Assembly: GCF_024704835.1 (NCBI RefSeq)
Contig: NZ_JAMXBE010000006.1
Location: forward strand, 124,514 to 188,513
DNA length: 64,000 nucleotides
Source: Parapedobacter tibetensis
GTDB lineage: Bacteria; Bacteroidota; Bacteroidia; Sphingobacteriales; Sphingobacteriaceae
Reading direction: 5' to 3'
Shown: positions 27,349 to 36,941 of the stretch, piece after piece
Layout: the number at the start of each line of letters is the position of its first letter
Position numbering within the stretch: position 1 is the stretch's first letter
Notes under the pieces: generated by a model
The model's input: the letters and a program-made list of their open reading frames with translations, nothing else
The model's database searches: none
What the model was told of the DNA's origin: nothing
Translations under genes and position numbers: made by a program

Positions 27349-29193
27349 ATGAAAAAGTCAAGCATATCAATATTCAAGGTGTTGGTGTTGGCGGGCGGAC
27401 TATCCTGCTTCAGCAGTTGTTCCGACTTCCTTGAACGCCAGCCCGACCAAATCATGACCGATGACCAAATTTTCGGTGATGCGGTCATGATCCGTTCGGT
27501 GTTAGCCAACTATTACGGGCGGGTGAGCTGGGGCCAACATATCGGCGATGATTACCAGTATACGATACTGGACGAAGCCGGAAAATCTGATGGTGGACCG
27601 GATAATATCCAGAATTATGGAAACGCATTGTGGCGTGTCTATGATTACACTTTGATACGTAATATTAATCAGTTTTTAAAAGGCCTGCGTGAGACCACGG
27701 CGCTTGTTGACGATGAAAAGCAGACATACGAAGGAGAGGCCAGATTCCTTCGTGCCTGGACGTATTTCAATATGGCTAGGGGACTGGGCGGGATGCCGAT
27801 TGTAGGCGATGAGGTGTTTGAATACGAACCTGGTACGGATATTACCGCCCTGCAATACCCACGTTCTACGGAAGCCGGTTTATATGATTACATCATCGCC
27901 GAGTGCGAGGCGATTTCCACGCTGTTATCTGACGAAACGAACACCCACGCCGCTCGTGCTAACAAGTGGGTGTCCCTCATGCTGAAAGCACGTGCAGCGA
28001 TTTATGCGGGGTCGCTGGCGAATTACAACAACAAGATGCCAAGCCCCATCCGCACTGCCGGCGGAGAAGTAGGGATTCCTGCTGATCGTGCGGAGGGATA
28101 TTACGAACAGGCCTTGGCTGCAGCGCAAGAAGTAATCGATAACAGCCCGTATGAGTTGCAGCTGAATAAACCGGATGATCTGGAACGTAATTTCTATGAA
28201 GTACTAAGTGTAAAAGACAACAACACCGAGGTCATATGGGCTCGGGATCGTATCTATCCGGGTACCGGCCAACAGACGGCTTTTACAACGAGAAATATCC
28301 CCGGTTCGCACGCCGAGGATATCGACCGCGCATATGCAGGCCCGATTCTCAATTTGGTGGAAGATTTCGAATATACGGACAACCGGAATGGGGATATTCA
28401 TATCCGGGATAATCAGGGTAACTATATCTTTTACGACAATCCGTTAGATGCCTTCGCGAACAAGGATGCTCGGCTAGGCGGTACCGTAATCCTACCAAAC
28501 GCGTTGTTCAAAGGAACACCAGTGGAGCTGCAAGCAGGTCAAAAGATATGGAACAATGGTTCTTGGCAGACAATTACCGGCCAGCCCGGCGAAAGGGATG
28601 ATGCCGGTCGGCTAATTACCGCCGCAAATGGGCCAAACCGTTCCAATGAGCAGTACATCAATAAGACCGGTTTCTTCTTCCGTAAGTTTTTGGATGAAGC
28701 CTCAGGAGCTTCTACCCGTGGTCGTAATAGCGAGATGTGGTTCCCCCGTTTCCGGTTTGCCGAAGCGGTGCTGATTGCTGCGGAGGCTGCCATGGAGCTC
28801 GGCCAAGGTCCCGTGGCCGTTGGCTACATCAACCAAGTCCGTGAACGTGCGGGTGTGCAACCATTGACGAGCGTAACCTTGAATGATATCGTGCAGGAAC
28901 GTCGGGTAGAGTTTACATTCGAAAATCACCGGTATTGGGATTTGAAGCGTTGGCGATTGGCGCATATCGTGTGGAATGGGGTGGTGAATAGTCCAACAGC
29001 TCAGCAGTATGCCTTGTTTCCTTATCTGGTGGTGGCTCCGAGTACATCTAATGATGGTAAGTATGTGTTCGATAGACTGGTATTCAGCAATTCGTTGCAC
29101 CCCCGGTTCTTTGAGTTGAGGAATTACTATAATTTTATTGATTTAGGCTGGCAGAATGCTAACCCGAAGATTGTATTGAACCCGTTTCAATAA
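27349..29193 (+). CDS. SusD/RagB-family surface glycan-binding lipoprotein
   Basis: The protein has 614 residues with an SpII signal (LSCFSSC, then SDFLERQPDQIMTDDQIF), a SusD-type N-terminus (EARFLRAWTYFNMARGLGGMPIV) and a C-terminal RagB motif (RFAEAVLIAAEAAMELG, YINQVRERAGV, ERRVEFTFENHRYWDLKRWR). It pairs with the SusC encoded upstream. Both neighbouring gaps carry copies of the same hairpin element (27265 and 29211). Confidence 0.95.
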   Translation: MKKSSISIFKVLVLAGGLSCFSSCSDFLERQPDQIMTDDQIFGDAVMIRSVLANYYGRVSWGQHIGDDYQYTILDEAGKSDGGPDNIQNYGNALWRVYDYTLIRNINQFLKGLRETTALVDDEKQTYEGEARFLRAWTYFNMARGLGGMPIVGDEVFEYEPGTDITALQYPRSTEAGLYDYIIAECEAISTLLSDETNTHAARANKWVSLMLKARAAIYAGSLANYNNKMPSPIRTAGGEVGIPADRAEGYYEQALAAAQEVIDNSPYELQLNKPDDLERNFYEVLSVKDNNTEVIWARDRIYPGTGQQTAFTTRNIPGSHAEDIDRAYAGPILNLVEDFEYTDNRNGDIHIRDNQGNYIFYDNPLDAFANKDARLGGTVILPNALFKGTPVELQAGQKIWNNGSWQTITGQPGERDDAGRLITAANGPNRSNEQYINKTGFFFRKFLDEASGASTRGRNSEMWFPRFRFAEAVLIAAEAAMELGQGPVAVGYINQVRERAGVQPLTSVTLNDIVQERRVEFTFENHRYWDLKRWRLAHIVWNGVVNSPTAQQYALFPYLVVAPSTSNDGKYVFDRLVFSNSLHPRFFELRNYYNFIDLGWQNANPKIVLNPFQ

Positions 29194-29210
29194 CCTTTAT
29201 AATTACGACA

Positions 29211-29276
29211 ATGAGACCTGCATGAATTGCCATTCGCGAAAGAATATGATTAATTCATACAAGCTTCATTGCCATA
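29211..29276 (+). repeat. Intergenic hairpin element R2 (between susD and DUF3823 gene)
   Basis: This second copy of the 66-bp element has arms GCATGAATT (29220-29228) and AATTCATAC (29252-29260). Against R1, the G-to-A change in the left arm is matched by C-to-T in the right arm, which keeps a base pair; one other pair is lost. The outer stem is also kept through a G-U wobble (ATGAG/TTCAT). This change pattern is expected of a functional RNA hairpin rather than a simple DNA repeat. Confidence 0.7.
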
Positions 29277-29293
29277 AAAAACAAATTACGCTG

Positions 29294-29968
29294 ATGAAAA
29301 AATATTTGAATATGTTGTTGCTTCCCGCTATAGTTGCGGTAAGCAGTTGCGGACTGGATAATTACGACGCACCAGAATCGAAATTGCACGGGCGGGTGGT
29401 CTATAATGGCGAACCGGTCGGCGTGCGTGGTACGGGTGAAGCAGTACAGCTTCAATTTTACCAAGATGGGTATGAATTGCGAAATCCCATTCCCGTGTAT
29501 GTTGGGCAGGATGGTACCTTTGAAGCCAAATTATTCGACGGTGAATATAAATTGGTCACCAGGGACAACAACGGCCCCTGGGTAAACGACCGAGATACAA
29601 CGGTGATTAACGTGAACAGCACGGCGAATGTAGATATAGAGGTTACGCCATTCTATACGTTGTCAAACGTGCAGCTTTCACTAAGTGGGAGCAGCGTTAA
29701 TGCCTCCTTCCAGATCAATGACATCACTGGCGACCGGGACATCGATTACGTAATGATCTTAGTTAGCAAGACGTCTTTTGTTGACGACGTTTCTTATACC
29801 GCGCGGCGCGACATTAGGGATCTTACTGCGGGAACCACCGTAACCGAAGCACTTGATTTAGCAGATAATGCCGATTTCAACGCAGGCTCATCGTTGTTCG
29901 CACGGGTAGGCGTTCGCGCTATCGGCAAAGACCAGGCCATCTACTCACAGGTGGTGAAATTGCGTTAG
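29294..29968 (+). CDS. DUF3823-type SusD-associated lipoprotein
   Basis: The protein has 224 residues from ATG 29294, chosen because it gives a clean SpII signal (MKKYLNMLLLPAIVAVSSCG, Cys19); the open frame extends 72 bp further upstream, through the hairpin element. An N-terminal beta domain with SKLHGRVVYNGEPV, GEAVQLQFYQDGYEL and FDGEYKLVTRDNNGPW resembles DUF3823, a family found next to SusD genes, followed by a second beta-sandwich-like region. It is probably a surface accessory glycan-binding protein. Confidence 0.8.
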   Translation: MKKYLNMLLLPAIVAVSSCGLDNYDAPESKLHGRVVYNGEPVGVRGTGEAVQLQFYQDGYELRNPIPVYVGQDGTFEAKLFDGEYKLVTRDNNGPWVNDRDTTVINVNSTANVDIEVTPFYTLSNVQLSLSGSSVNASFQINDITGDRDIDYVMILVSKTSFVDDVSYTARRDIRDLTAGTTVTEALDLADNADFNAGSSLFARVGVRAIGKDQAIYSQVVKLR

Positions 29969-29977
29969 TTGTATGCT

Positions 29978-30010
29978 ATGAAACCCGCAAGAGCTACTGC
30001 TCTTTCGCCA
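29978..30010 (+). repeat. Degenerate hairpin element R3
   Basis: It starts ATGAAACCCGCAAGAG, matching the beginning of R1 (ATGAAACCTGCATGAG), just after the DUF3823 gene. A perfect local hairpin AAGAGC-TACT-GCTCTT (29989-30004) takes the place of the longer stem. The similarity then stops, and the sequence runs into the sulfatase remnant. Confidence 0.45.
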
Positions 30011-30084
30011 AGGTGCTGAAAAGTGCCGGGTATGCGATAGGGCATTTCGGAAAGTCTCCACTAAGAGGGGAGCCAATTAAATGA
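30001..30084 (+). pseudogene. Sulfatase gene remnant
   Basis: The open frame reads SFAKVLKSAGYAIGHFGKS and then SPLRGEPIK before a stop at 30082-30084. Bases 30007-30055 match 38494-38542 inside the intact sulfatase gene with 46 of 49 positions identical, where the protein reads IAKVLKSAGYATGHFGKWH. There is no start and no catalytic Cys segment, so it is a fragment. It forms a direct repeat with the intact gene on either side of the 30242-37925 block. Confidence 0.75.
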
Positions 30085-30241
30085 GTTCATAGTTAAATAC
30101 CATGTCAAGGGTATCATGAAGCTCATGTCCGATTGGATCTTCACGGATATGCCAAATTATCGTGGCGTCAAGGCCCGCTCTGTAGTTGGCGGCTACATTA
30201 AAAAATGTTAGCGGACAAACTTTAACCAATAATCATATTAT
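30085..30241. other. Unassigned sequence after sulfatase remnant, possibly decayed coding
   Basis: Both strands hold about 40 codons without a stop. The plus strand, ending in a stop near 30210, reads through KGIMKLMSDWIFTDMPNYRG. The minus strand reads through AGLDATIIWHIREDPIGHEL and ends NYELI-stop near 30086. Neither has a credible start or a family I recognise. It may be the 3' end of a lost gene. The last 30 bp before 30242 are an AT-rich leader of the IPT/NHL gene. Confidence 0.35.
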
Positions 30242-31714
30242 ATGAGAACTAAACATATCAGAAAAAGTGATAGTCAGCTCCCATGCTGGATGCTATCGGC
30301 TTTTATCGCACTTAGTTTTGCGATGGGGGGCTGTAAGGATGACAACCCGAGCGTCGCAGAGGCGTTACCCTTCGACCCATCCAAGCCAGTCGTCGTATCC
30401 GATTTCAACCCCAAATCGGGAGGCGCGGGACAACGCCTTGTCATTTACGGGCAGAACTTCGGAAATGATCCCGAAAGCGTATCGGTGTTTATCGGAGGAA
30501 AGCAGGCAAAAGTAATTAATGCACAGGGCGAATCACTCTACTGCCTGGTTCCAAGACAGGCATTTCAAGGCGACATTGAAGTGCATGTCGGGAATAAGGA
30601 CCAGCAGCTTATGGGCAAGGCAGAAAGGCCTTTTGATTATCAGCGCAAGATGGTGGTATCAACCATAATCGGGTACAGAAATGACAGAGGTGACGAACCA
30701 TGGAAAGATGGAAAATTCAAGGATAAAGACCAGAATAAAATGGCGAGTGGGTTTTGGGAACCCTCCTTTATGAAATTTGATCCGATCAATCCAAAGCACC
30801 TATGGATGACATTTGACGGTAACAACGGACTTTACCTAATCAACTTCGAGGACAGCACCGTGACTAAAAAACGCTCGGATTTTGACCGCCCCCGCAGTAT
30901 TGATTTCACGCTTGATAACCAATACATGATCATCGCCGAAGATCGCGGTGGAGAAAATGATCGGGCAACCTACAGATTATCGCGCGATAGAAATTGGCAG
31001 GACAGAGAAATTCTGACACGATACAGGCAGTGTAATGGCGCATCCGTTCATCCGGTTAATGTTGAATTATATTTCAATAGCTATGAAAAAGGACAGTTTT
31101 TCCGCTTTGATCTGGATAAGTATTTTAACGGGGAACTTGGAGACAAGGATTTTGAAACCCTGTTTGTGGTTCACGATCCGCAATGGGAATACAAGGTCTT
31201 TATACATCCAACTGGAAATTATGCCTACATCAATGTAATTAACCAGCACTATATCCTTCGTGTCGATTACAACTGGGAAAAGAAACAGTTCAATCAACCC
31301 TATCTGGTATGTGGCCAGCTCAGAAGTGCGGGCTATGAAGATGGTGTTGGCTCGGCTGTCCGTCTTAGAAATCCCTATCAGGGAGTGTTCGTGAAAAATC
31401 CGGACTACGTTGCAGCTGGTAAGCCTGATGAATATGATTACTATTTCACAGACCAGCACAACCATGCTATCCGTATGCTGACACCCGAAGGGAGTGTGAC
31501 GACCTTTGCCGGTAGAGGTAGTTCCAGTATCAACAATGATCCATGGGGCTACGTAGATGGTGACCTGAGACAGGAAGCAAGGTTCGAAAGGCCATCTGGA
31601 ATTGCCTACAATGAGGAAGAAGCTGCCTTTTACATCGGTGACCAGATGAATCGTCGCATACGTAAAATAGCCCTCGAAGAAATGGATGAAAACGAATTAG
31701 CGAATAATCAGTGA
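30242..31714 (+). CDS. IPT/TIG domain and NHL-repeat lipoprotein (SusE-position protein)
   Basis: The protein has 490 residues with an SpII signal (SFAMGGC, then KDDNPSVAEA), an IPT/TIG immunoglobulin-like domain (about 40-125, VVSDFNPKSGGAGQRLVIYG and GGKQAKVINAQGESLYCLVP) and an NHL-type propeller (about 150-480, with LYLINFEDSTV, GRGSSSINNDPWGYVDGD and FERPSGIAYNEEEAAFYIGD). Such proteins sit beside SusC/SusD and bind glycan at the surface. The stop overlaps the frame upstream of the next gene, susC, so the two are translationally close. Confidence 0.88.
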   Translation: MRTKHIRKSDSQLPCWMLSAFIALSFAMGGCKDDNPSVAEALPFDPSKPVVVSDFNPKSGGAGQRLVIYGQNFGNDPESVSVFIGGKQAKVINAQGESLYCLVPRQAFQGDIEVHVGNKDQQLMGKAERPFDYQRKMVVSTIIGYRNDRGDEPWKDGKFKDKDQNKMASGFWEPSFMKFDPINPKHLWMTFDGNNGLYLINFEDSTVTKKRSDFDRPRSIDFTLDNQYMIIAEDRGGENDRATYRLSRDRNWQDREILTRYRQCNGASVHPVNVELYFNSYEKGQFFRFDLDKYFNGELGDKDFETLFVVHDPQWEYKVFIHPTGNYAYINVINQHYILRVDYNWEKKQFNQPYLVCGQLRSAGYEDGVGSAVRLRNPYQGVFVKNPDYVAAGKPDEYDYYFTDQHNHAIRMLTPEGSVTTFAGRGSSSINNDPWGYVDGDLRQEARFERPSGIAYNEEEAAFYIGDQMNRRIRKIALEEMDENELANNQ

Positions 31715-31719
31715 AGGAC

Positions 31720-34700
31720 ATGATGAATAGATTCTTACTAACATGTATGTTGCTCCTCCGTATCACTTTTAGTGCGCTGGCCCAGGAAATAGTTGAAGTA
31801 ACCGGGGTCGTGGTCGATGCAAACAAAGCACCTTTAATTGGTGTAAATATCGCTGTAACCGATGCTCCTGGCTTAGGTACAGTGACCGATAACAAGGGTA
31901 ACTATAAAATCAACGTAGAACGATATAAGAAGCTCACCTTCTCATACGTCGGCTTTCAAAAACAGGAAGTACTTGTAAAAGATAACCTGGTTATTGATGT
32001 AACGCTACAGGAATCAGAGACGAGTGTACTGGATGAAGTCGTCGTCACAGGAACCGGTACTCAGAAAAGATTAACGCTTACCGGCGCCGTGACCACCGTC
32101 AATGTAGACGACCTGAAATCAAATCCGACTTCGAGTCTGTCAAACGCTTTGGCCGGAAATGTGCCGGGAGTTTTGGCCATGATGCAATCGGGTCAGCCTG
32201 GAAGAAACATCTCTGAATTCTGGATTCGAGGTATATCGACCTTCGGAGGTGGAACAGGAGCTTTGGTATTGGTAGATAATATTGAACGTGACCTGAATGA
32301 AATTAATATTGAAGATATCGAATCCTTCTCTGTACTGAAAGATGCTGCGGTTACCGCTATTTATGGCTCAAGAGGAGCAAATGGAGTCATACTGATCACC
32401 ACCAAACGGGGTAAAGAAGGCAAGATTAATATTAACTTCAAGGATGAAACCATTTACAATACGCGAACTATCACGCCGGAGTTTGAAGATGGCGTGACTT
32501 ACGCTAACCTATTAAATGAATCGCGCATTACCCGCAACCGCGAGCCTATTTATCAGCCCGAAGAATTAGAAATCCTACGTTTAGGCTTGGATCCCGATTT
32601 ATATCCGAATGTCGATTGGCAAGATTTATTGCTAAAAGATGGGGCCATGACCTACCGCGCCAACCTGAATCTGAGCGGCGGTGGAGCTACAGCCCGCTAT
32701 TTTGCGTCGGGCAGCTATGTGGACGAAGGCGGCATGTACAAAACCGATGAAACGCTGAGGAATGATTACAACACCAATGCCAATTACAGACGCTGGAACT
32801 ACCGTTTGAATACGGATATTAACATAACCAAAACAACGGTAGCTAAAGTTGGTGTTGCAGGTTCACTCAGCAAGCGTAACAGTCCGGGATTGGGTGACAC
32901 TGATTTCTGGGGCGTACTTTTTGGATATTCTCCGATACGCACACCTGTCGTGTACTCCAACGGTTATGTGCCGGCGGTTGGTACCGGAAATCAGACGAAT
33001 CCCTGGGTGGTAGCTACGCAAACTGGGTTCAACGAGAATTGGACGAACAACATACAGACCAATATTTCGGTAGAGCAGAATTTCGACTTCATTACAAAAG
33101 GCCTCCGCGGCAGGGGAATCTTTGGCTTTGACACAAACAATAGTAGTAATATACAACGCCGTAAATGGCCCGAACAGTGGCGTGCCGAACGTGCCCGCGA
33201 TGAGAACGGAGAGCTTGTGTTTAGTCATGTTGCCGCTCCTAGCGAAATGCATCAGGCCAGTAGTTCCGGCGGAGACAGGCGCGAGTTCCTGGATATGATG
33301 TTCAATTACGACCGGAGCGTCGGAGACCATAATCTCGGAGGGGTGGCCAGATTTACCCGTGACGCCTTCGTAAGAACGGTAGCCATCGGCGACGATATCA
33401 AGAACGGAATATCCAGACGAAATCAGGCCCTGGCCGGGCGTGCGACCTATAGCTGGAAATACCGCTATTTTGCCGACTTCAACTTCGGTTACACCGGCTC
33501 GGAGAACTTTGCCCGCGGGCAACAATACGGCTTTTTCCCTGCGTTCTCATTTGCTTGGAATGTATCGGAGGAGCAGTTTATCAAGGATCGTGTACAATGG
33601 ATAAATATGTTCAAGATACGTTATTCCTGGGGAAGAGTGGGGAACGATCAGTTAGGAGGAGGAGAACGCTTCCCCTATTTGTACACTATTGAAGAGATCT
33701 GGCGTAGGGATGGAGATGGAAATCTGGTACTTGACGATGGCGGAAACCGGATACCCGAAGGCGGATATCAGTGGGCGGATTACGGTTATAACAGATACTT
33801 TGGAGGCATGCGGTACGCCCAGGTCGCTTCTCCTTACGTGACCTGGGAAATCGCTACTAAACAAAATCTGGGCTTCGACATCGCACTTTTCCGCGATCAG
33901 ATCATCGCCAACCTTGATTTCTTCAACGAAGAACGCACAGGCATCTATATGGAACGACAATTTCTGCCAGCAATCGTTGGTTTGGAAAGCACGCCGAGAG
34001 CCAACGTAGGAGCAGTAAGATCCCGCGGTTTCGACGGACGTTTCGAATACAAACAGCAACTTGGAGCGGTAAACCTTACAGCCAGAAGTAACATCACATA
34101 TAGCAAGAACGTTATTCTCGAAAAAGATGAAGAAAACAACGTCTATGCTTATCAGAATGAGGAAGGTTTCCGCGTAGATCAGGCCAAAGGACTGGTGGCA
34201 TTAGGGTTGTTCAAGGATTATGATGACATTCGTAATAGCCCGACGCAAACTTTCGGGCCCTACCAGCCGGGGGATATCAAATATAAAGACATCAATGGCG
34301 ATGGCGTGATCAACGACGGCGACCGCGTGCCGATTGGTGCTACCAGACGGCCGAACCTGATTTACGGAATAGGTGCTTCCGCCAGTTGGAAGGGGTTGGA
34401 TATCAATATACACTTCCAGGGTGCTGGTAAATCCACCTTCTCCATCTATGGAAAAACCGTATATGCATTCAGCGAAGGAGAGTGGGGACAGGTAATGAAA
34501 GGTATGATGGGAGAAAACCGCTGGATCGCTGCCGATATTTCGGGAGATCCGGCCACCGAAAATCCCAATGCCTCCTATCCCCGCTTAAGTTTCGGTGAAA
34601 ACCCAAACAACTTCAGGGAGTCAACTTACTGGCTACGTAACGGCCAGTATCTCCGTCTCAAAACGGTAGACATTGGCTATACACTTCCAAAATATCTGGC

Positions 34701-34860
34701 GAACAGGATAAAGACCAATAACATTCGTGTTTTTCTGGTCGGCAGCAATCTGCTTACCTGGTCAAAATTCAAGCTTTGGGATCCAGAATTGGCCAGTCCG
34801 AGAGGAGAAGACTACCCCCTACCTAAATCAGTCACATTAGGCATCAGTGTTAACCTATAA
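31720..34860 (+). CDS. SusC-family TonB-dependent outer-membrane transporter
   Basis: The protein has about 1046 residues. The start is ATG 31720 or 31723, not the GTG at 31711 that overlaps the previous stop; an AAGGA at 31714-31718 supports 31723. It has a signal peptide (about 1-20), a CarboxypepD_reg-like domain (VTGVVVDANKAPLIGVNIAV onward), TonB-box-like DEVVVTGTGT, a plug (FSVLKDAAVTAIYGSRGANGV) and a barrel ending VTLGISVNL, where a terminal Leu replaces the more usual Phe. The SusD partner follows after 11 bp. Confidence 0.94.
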   Translation: MMNRFLLTCMLLLRITFSALAQEIVEVTGVVVDANKAPLIGVNIAVTDAPGLGTVTDNKGNYKINVERYKKLTFSYVGFQKQEVLVKDNLVIDVTLQESETSVLDEVVVTGTGTQKRLTLTGAVTTVNVDDLKSNPTSSLSNALAGNVPGVLAMMQSGQPGRNISEFWIRGISTFGGGTGALVLVDNIERDLNEINIEDIESFSVLKDAAVTAIYGSRGANGVILITTKRGKEGKININFKDETIYNTRTITPEFEDGVTYANLLNESRITRNREPIYQPEELEILRLGLDPDLYPNVDWQDLLLKDGAMTYRANLNLSGGGATARYFASGSYVDEGGMYKTDETLRNDYNTNANYRRWNYRLNTDINITKTTVAKVGVAGSLSKRNSPGLGDTDFWGVLFGYSPIRTPVVYSNGYVPAVGTGNQTNPWVVATQTGFNENWTNNIQTNISVEQNFDFITKGLRGRGIFGFDTNNSSNIQRRKWPEQWRAERARDENGELVFSHVAAPSEMHQASSSGGDRREFLDMMFNYDRSVGDHNLGGVARFTRDAFVRTVAIGDDIKNGISRRNQALAGRATYSWKYRYFADFNFGYTGSENFARGQQYGFFPAFSFAWNVSEEQFIKDRVQWINMFKIRYSWGRVGNDQLGGGERFPYLYTIEEIWRRDGDGNLVLDDGGNRIPEGGYQWADYGYNRYFGGMRYAQVASPYVTWEIATKQNLGFDIALFRDQIIANLDFFNEERTGIYMERQFLPAIVGLESTPRANVGAVRSRGFDGRFEYKQQLGAVNLTARSNITYSKNVILEKDEENNVYAYQNEEGFRVDQAKGLVALGLFKDYDDIRNSPTQTFGPYQPGDIKYKDINGDGVINDGDRVPIGATRRPNLIYGIGASASWKGLDINIHFQGAGKSTFSIYGKTVYAFSEGEWGQVMKGMMGENRWIAADISGDPATENPNASYPRLSFGENPNNFRESTYWLRNGQYLRLKTVDIGYTLPKYLANRIKTNNIRVFLVGSNLLTWSKFKLWDPELASPRGEDYPLPKSVTLGISVNL

Positions 34861-34871
34861 ATTGAAAAGCG

Positions 34872-36926
34872 ATGCAAAAGAAGATATATTTTGTGCTATT
34901 GCTTGTGCTCGGCACAGGCATCCTTTCTTCCTGTAAAAAAAATTACCTGGAATCCGACCAATATTTCAAAGACCGGCTCACTATTGAGAAAGTATTTAAA
35001 AGCAAGGTCTATACAGAACAGTGGCTGGCTCACGTATACGAGGAATTCAAAGGCATCAATGCTGATGTGGCAAGCAAGGGCCTTACGCCGCATAATTTTG
35101 CTGACGATATGTATTACGGCGACAGGGACAGGGATTATGATCCATCGAAGAACGAGCTTTCATACAACATGTTCAAAATGGGCCAATATACCGAGAACGA
35201 CAAACAAGGCACTTGGACACAGTGCTACCGGGGAATACGCAATGCGACGACTTTCATTCATAACGTATATATGAACACTGAAATGACGCCTGTCGAAATA
35301 GAAGACTACAGGGGGCAGGCTCGTTTTGCGAGGGCTTACCTATACTGGCTACTACTGCGTAAATACGGCCCGATCCCGCTACTGCCCGATGAGGGATTAG
35401 ACTATACGGAAAGTTATGACGATCTAGCCACGGCACGCAGTACCTACGAAGAATGTGCAGCATATATAGGCAACGAGATGTTGCTTGCCGCGCAAGAAAT
35501 GGAAACACTGGGGATGACGCGTGGTCAGGATGGTTCTGCCCGCCCTACTTGCGGGGCCGCACTGGCTACCCGCGCCAAGGCGTTGCTCTATGCAGCAAGT
35601 CCGCTGGCCAATGGAAATACATCGAGCTTTGCCGCAAGGCTGACCGACGATGCGGGGAAACACCTGCTTTCTGCCGACTATCAGGAGGAGAAATGGGCTA
35701 AAGCCGCCGCCGCCGCCAGGGATGTAATCGAACTCGGCGTATACCAACTTTATTGGGTGCCTCTTCAGGAAACCGGTGAGGATGCTACGGTTATACCACC
35801 GAAAGACAACAATTTTTCAGAAAAAAGTTGGCCAGAAGGTTGGGCAAATATTGACCCCGCCAGATCATATGCCCAGGTATTTGATGGCACGCTGCAACCC
35901 TCCGGAAACCCGGAACTGATATTTACCAGGAGCAACAATCAAGGTGGAGAAAGCATCAGCGCTATGGTTGCCCACCAGTTGCCACGTTCGGCCACCGGCT
36001 GGAATACCCATGGATTGACTCAAAAATTGATTGACGCATACTACTTAAACGACGGGAAAGATGCGCCTGGTAAAGATAAAGAAATCGGACGGGGAGATGG
36101 TTCAGAACGCGTAAGCGGTTATGTAACCCAAGCGGATCATGACGCCAGCAAATACAGGCCCTTGAGAGCAGGTGTTTCGTTGCAATATGCAAACCGCGAA
36201 CCCCGCTTCTATGCCTCTGTAGCTTACAACGGTAGTTTTTGGACCTTGCTAAATGAGACCCAGGAACGTAATCGTAACCAACAGGTATTCTATTACCGCG
36301 ATGACAACAAGGGCAACGGATTCAACTCTTCCAATGCTTACTGGTTACGTACAGGTTTCGGCGTGAAGAAATTTGTTCATCCGAGTGATACCTACGAGGG
36401 GGGAAGTATGTCCCGTATCGTACCAAAAGCTGAACCGGCAATCCGCTATGCCGATATCCTGCTTGCCTATGCAGAGGCGCTGAATGAACTTGACGGCTCC
36501 TACAGCATCCCATCATGGCGTGGTGAAAATTATTCCATCAATCGCGACATAACCCAAATGCAACGAGGCATCCACCCTGTCCGTATCCGCGCTGGAGTGC
36601 CCGACTATCCAGCTAACGTGTACAGCAACAAGGACGAGTTAAGAAAAACATTGAAGCGAGAACGTTTCATAGAGCTTATGGGTGAAGGGCAGCGCTATTA
36701 CGACTTACGCCGTTGGATGGATGCGCCTGTAGAAGAGGCATTGCCGGTCTATGGTTGTAATGTGCTAATGAATGGAAATGAGCGGGACCTTTTCCATCAG
36801 CCTATAGCCGTGTGGGCGCTCAAATCCACCTTTGCTGATAAGATGTGGTTTTGGCCCATCAGTCATAGCGAGCTTAAACGCAACAAACGCCTTACCCAAA
36901 ACCCCGGATGGACTTATAACGATTAA
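34872..36926 (+). CDS. SusD/RagB-family surface glycan-binding lipoprotein
   Basis: At 684 residues it is long for the family because of insertions in the middle (about 290-470). It has an SpII signal (GILSSC, then KKNYLESDQYF), GQARFARAYLYWLLLRKYGP as the SusD helical signature, and C-terminal RYADILLAYAEALNELDG and RERFIELMGEGQRYYDLRRW. It binds the ligand imported by the SusC encoded just before it and precedes a DUF4973-like lipoprotein gene by 15 bp. Confidence 0.94.
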   Translation: MQKKIYFVLLLVLGTGILSSCKKNYLESDQYFKDRLTIEKVFKSKVYTEQWLAHVYEEFKGINADVASKGLTPHNFADDMYYGDRDRDYDPSKNELSYNMFKMGQYTENDKQGTWTQCYRGIRNATTFIHNVYMNTEMTPVEIEDYRGQARFARAYLYWLLLRKYGPIPLLPDEGLDYTESYDDLATARSTYEECAAYIGNEMLLAAQEMETLGMTRGQDGSARPTCGAALATRAKALLYAASPLANGNTSSFAARLTDDAGKHLLSADYQEEKWAKAAAAARDVIELGVYQLYWVPLQETGEDATVIPPKDNNFSEKSWPEGWANIDPARSYAQVFDGTLQPSGNPELIFTRSNNQGGESISAMVAHQLPRSATGWNTHGLTQKLIDAYYLNDGKDAPGKDKEIGRGDGSERVSGYVTQADHDASKYRPLRAGVSLQYANREPRFYASVAYNGSFWTLLNETQERNRNQQVFYYRDDNKGNGFNSSNAYWLRTGFGVKKFVHPSDTYEGGSMSRIVPKAEPAIRYADILLAYAEALNELDGSYSIPSWRGENYSINRDITQMQRGIHPVRIRAGVPDYPANVYSNKDELRKTLKRERFIELMGEGQRYYDLRRWMDAPVEEALPVYGCNVLMNGNERDLFHQPIAVWALKSTFADKMWFWPISHSELKRNKRLTQNPGWTYND

Positions 36927-36941
36927 TAAAATATGCATCAT

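Noticed and set aside
29222-29293. Upstream ATG start for the DUF3823 protein
   Set aside because: It would put hairpin R2 inside the gene and bury the lipoprotein signal; ATG 29294 gives a normal SpII leader.
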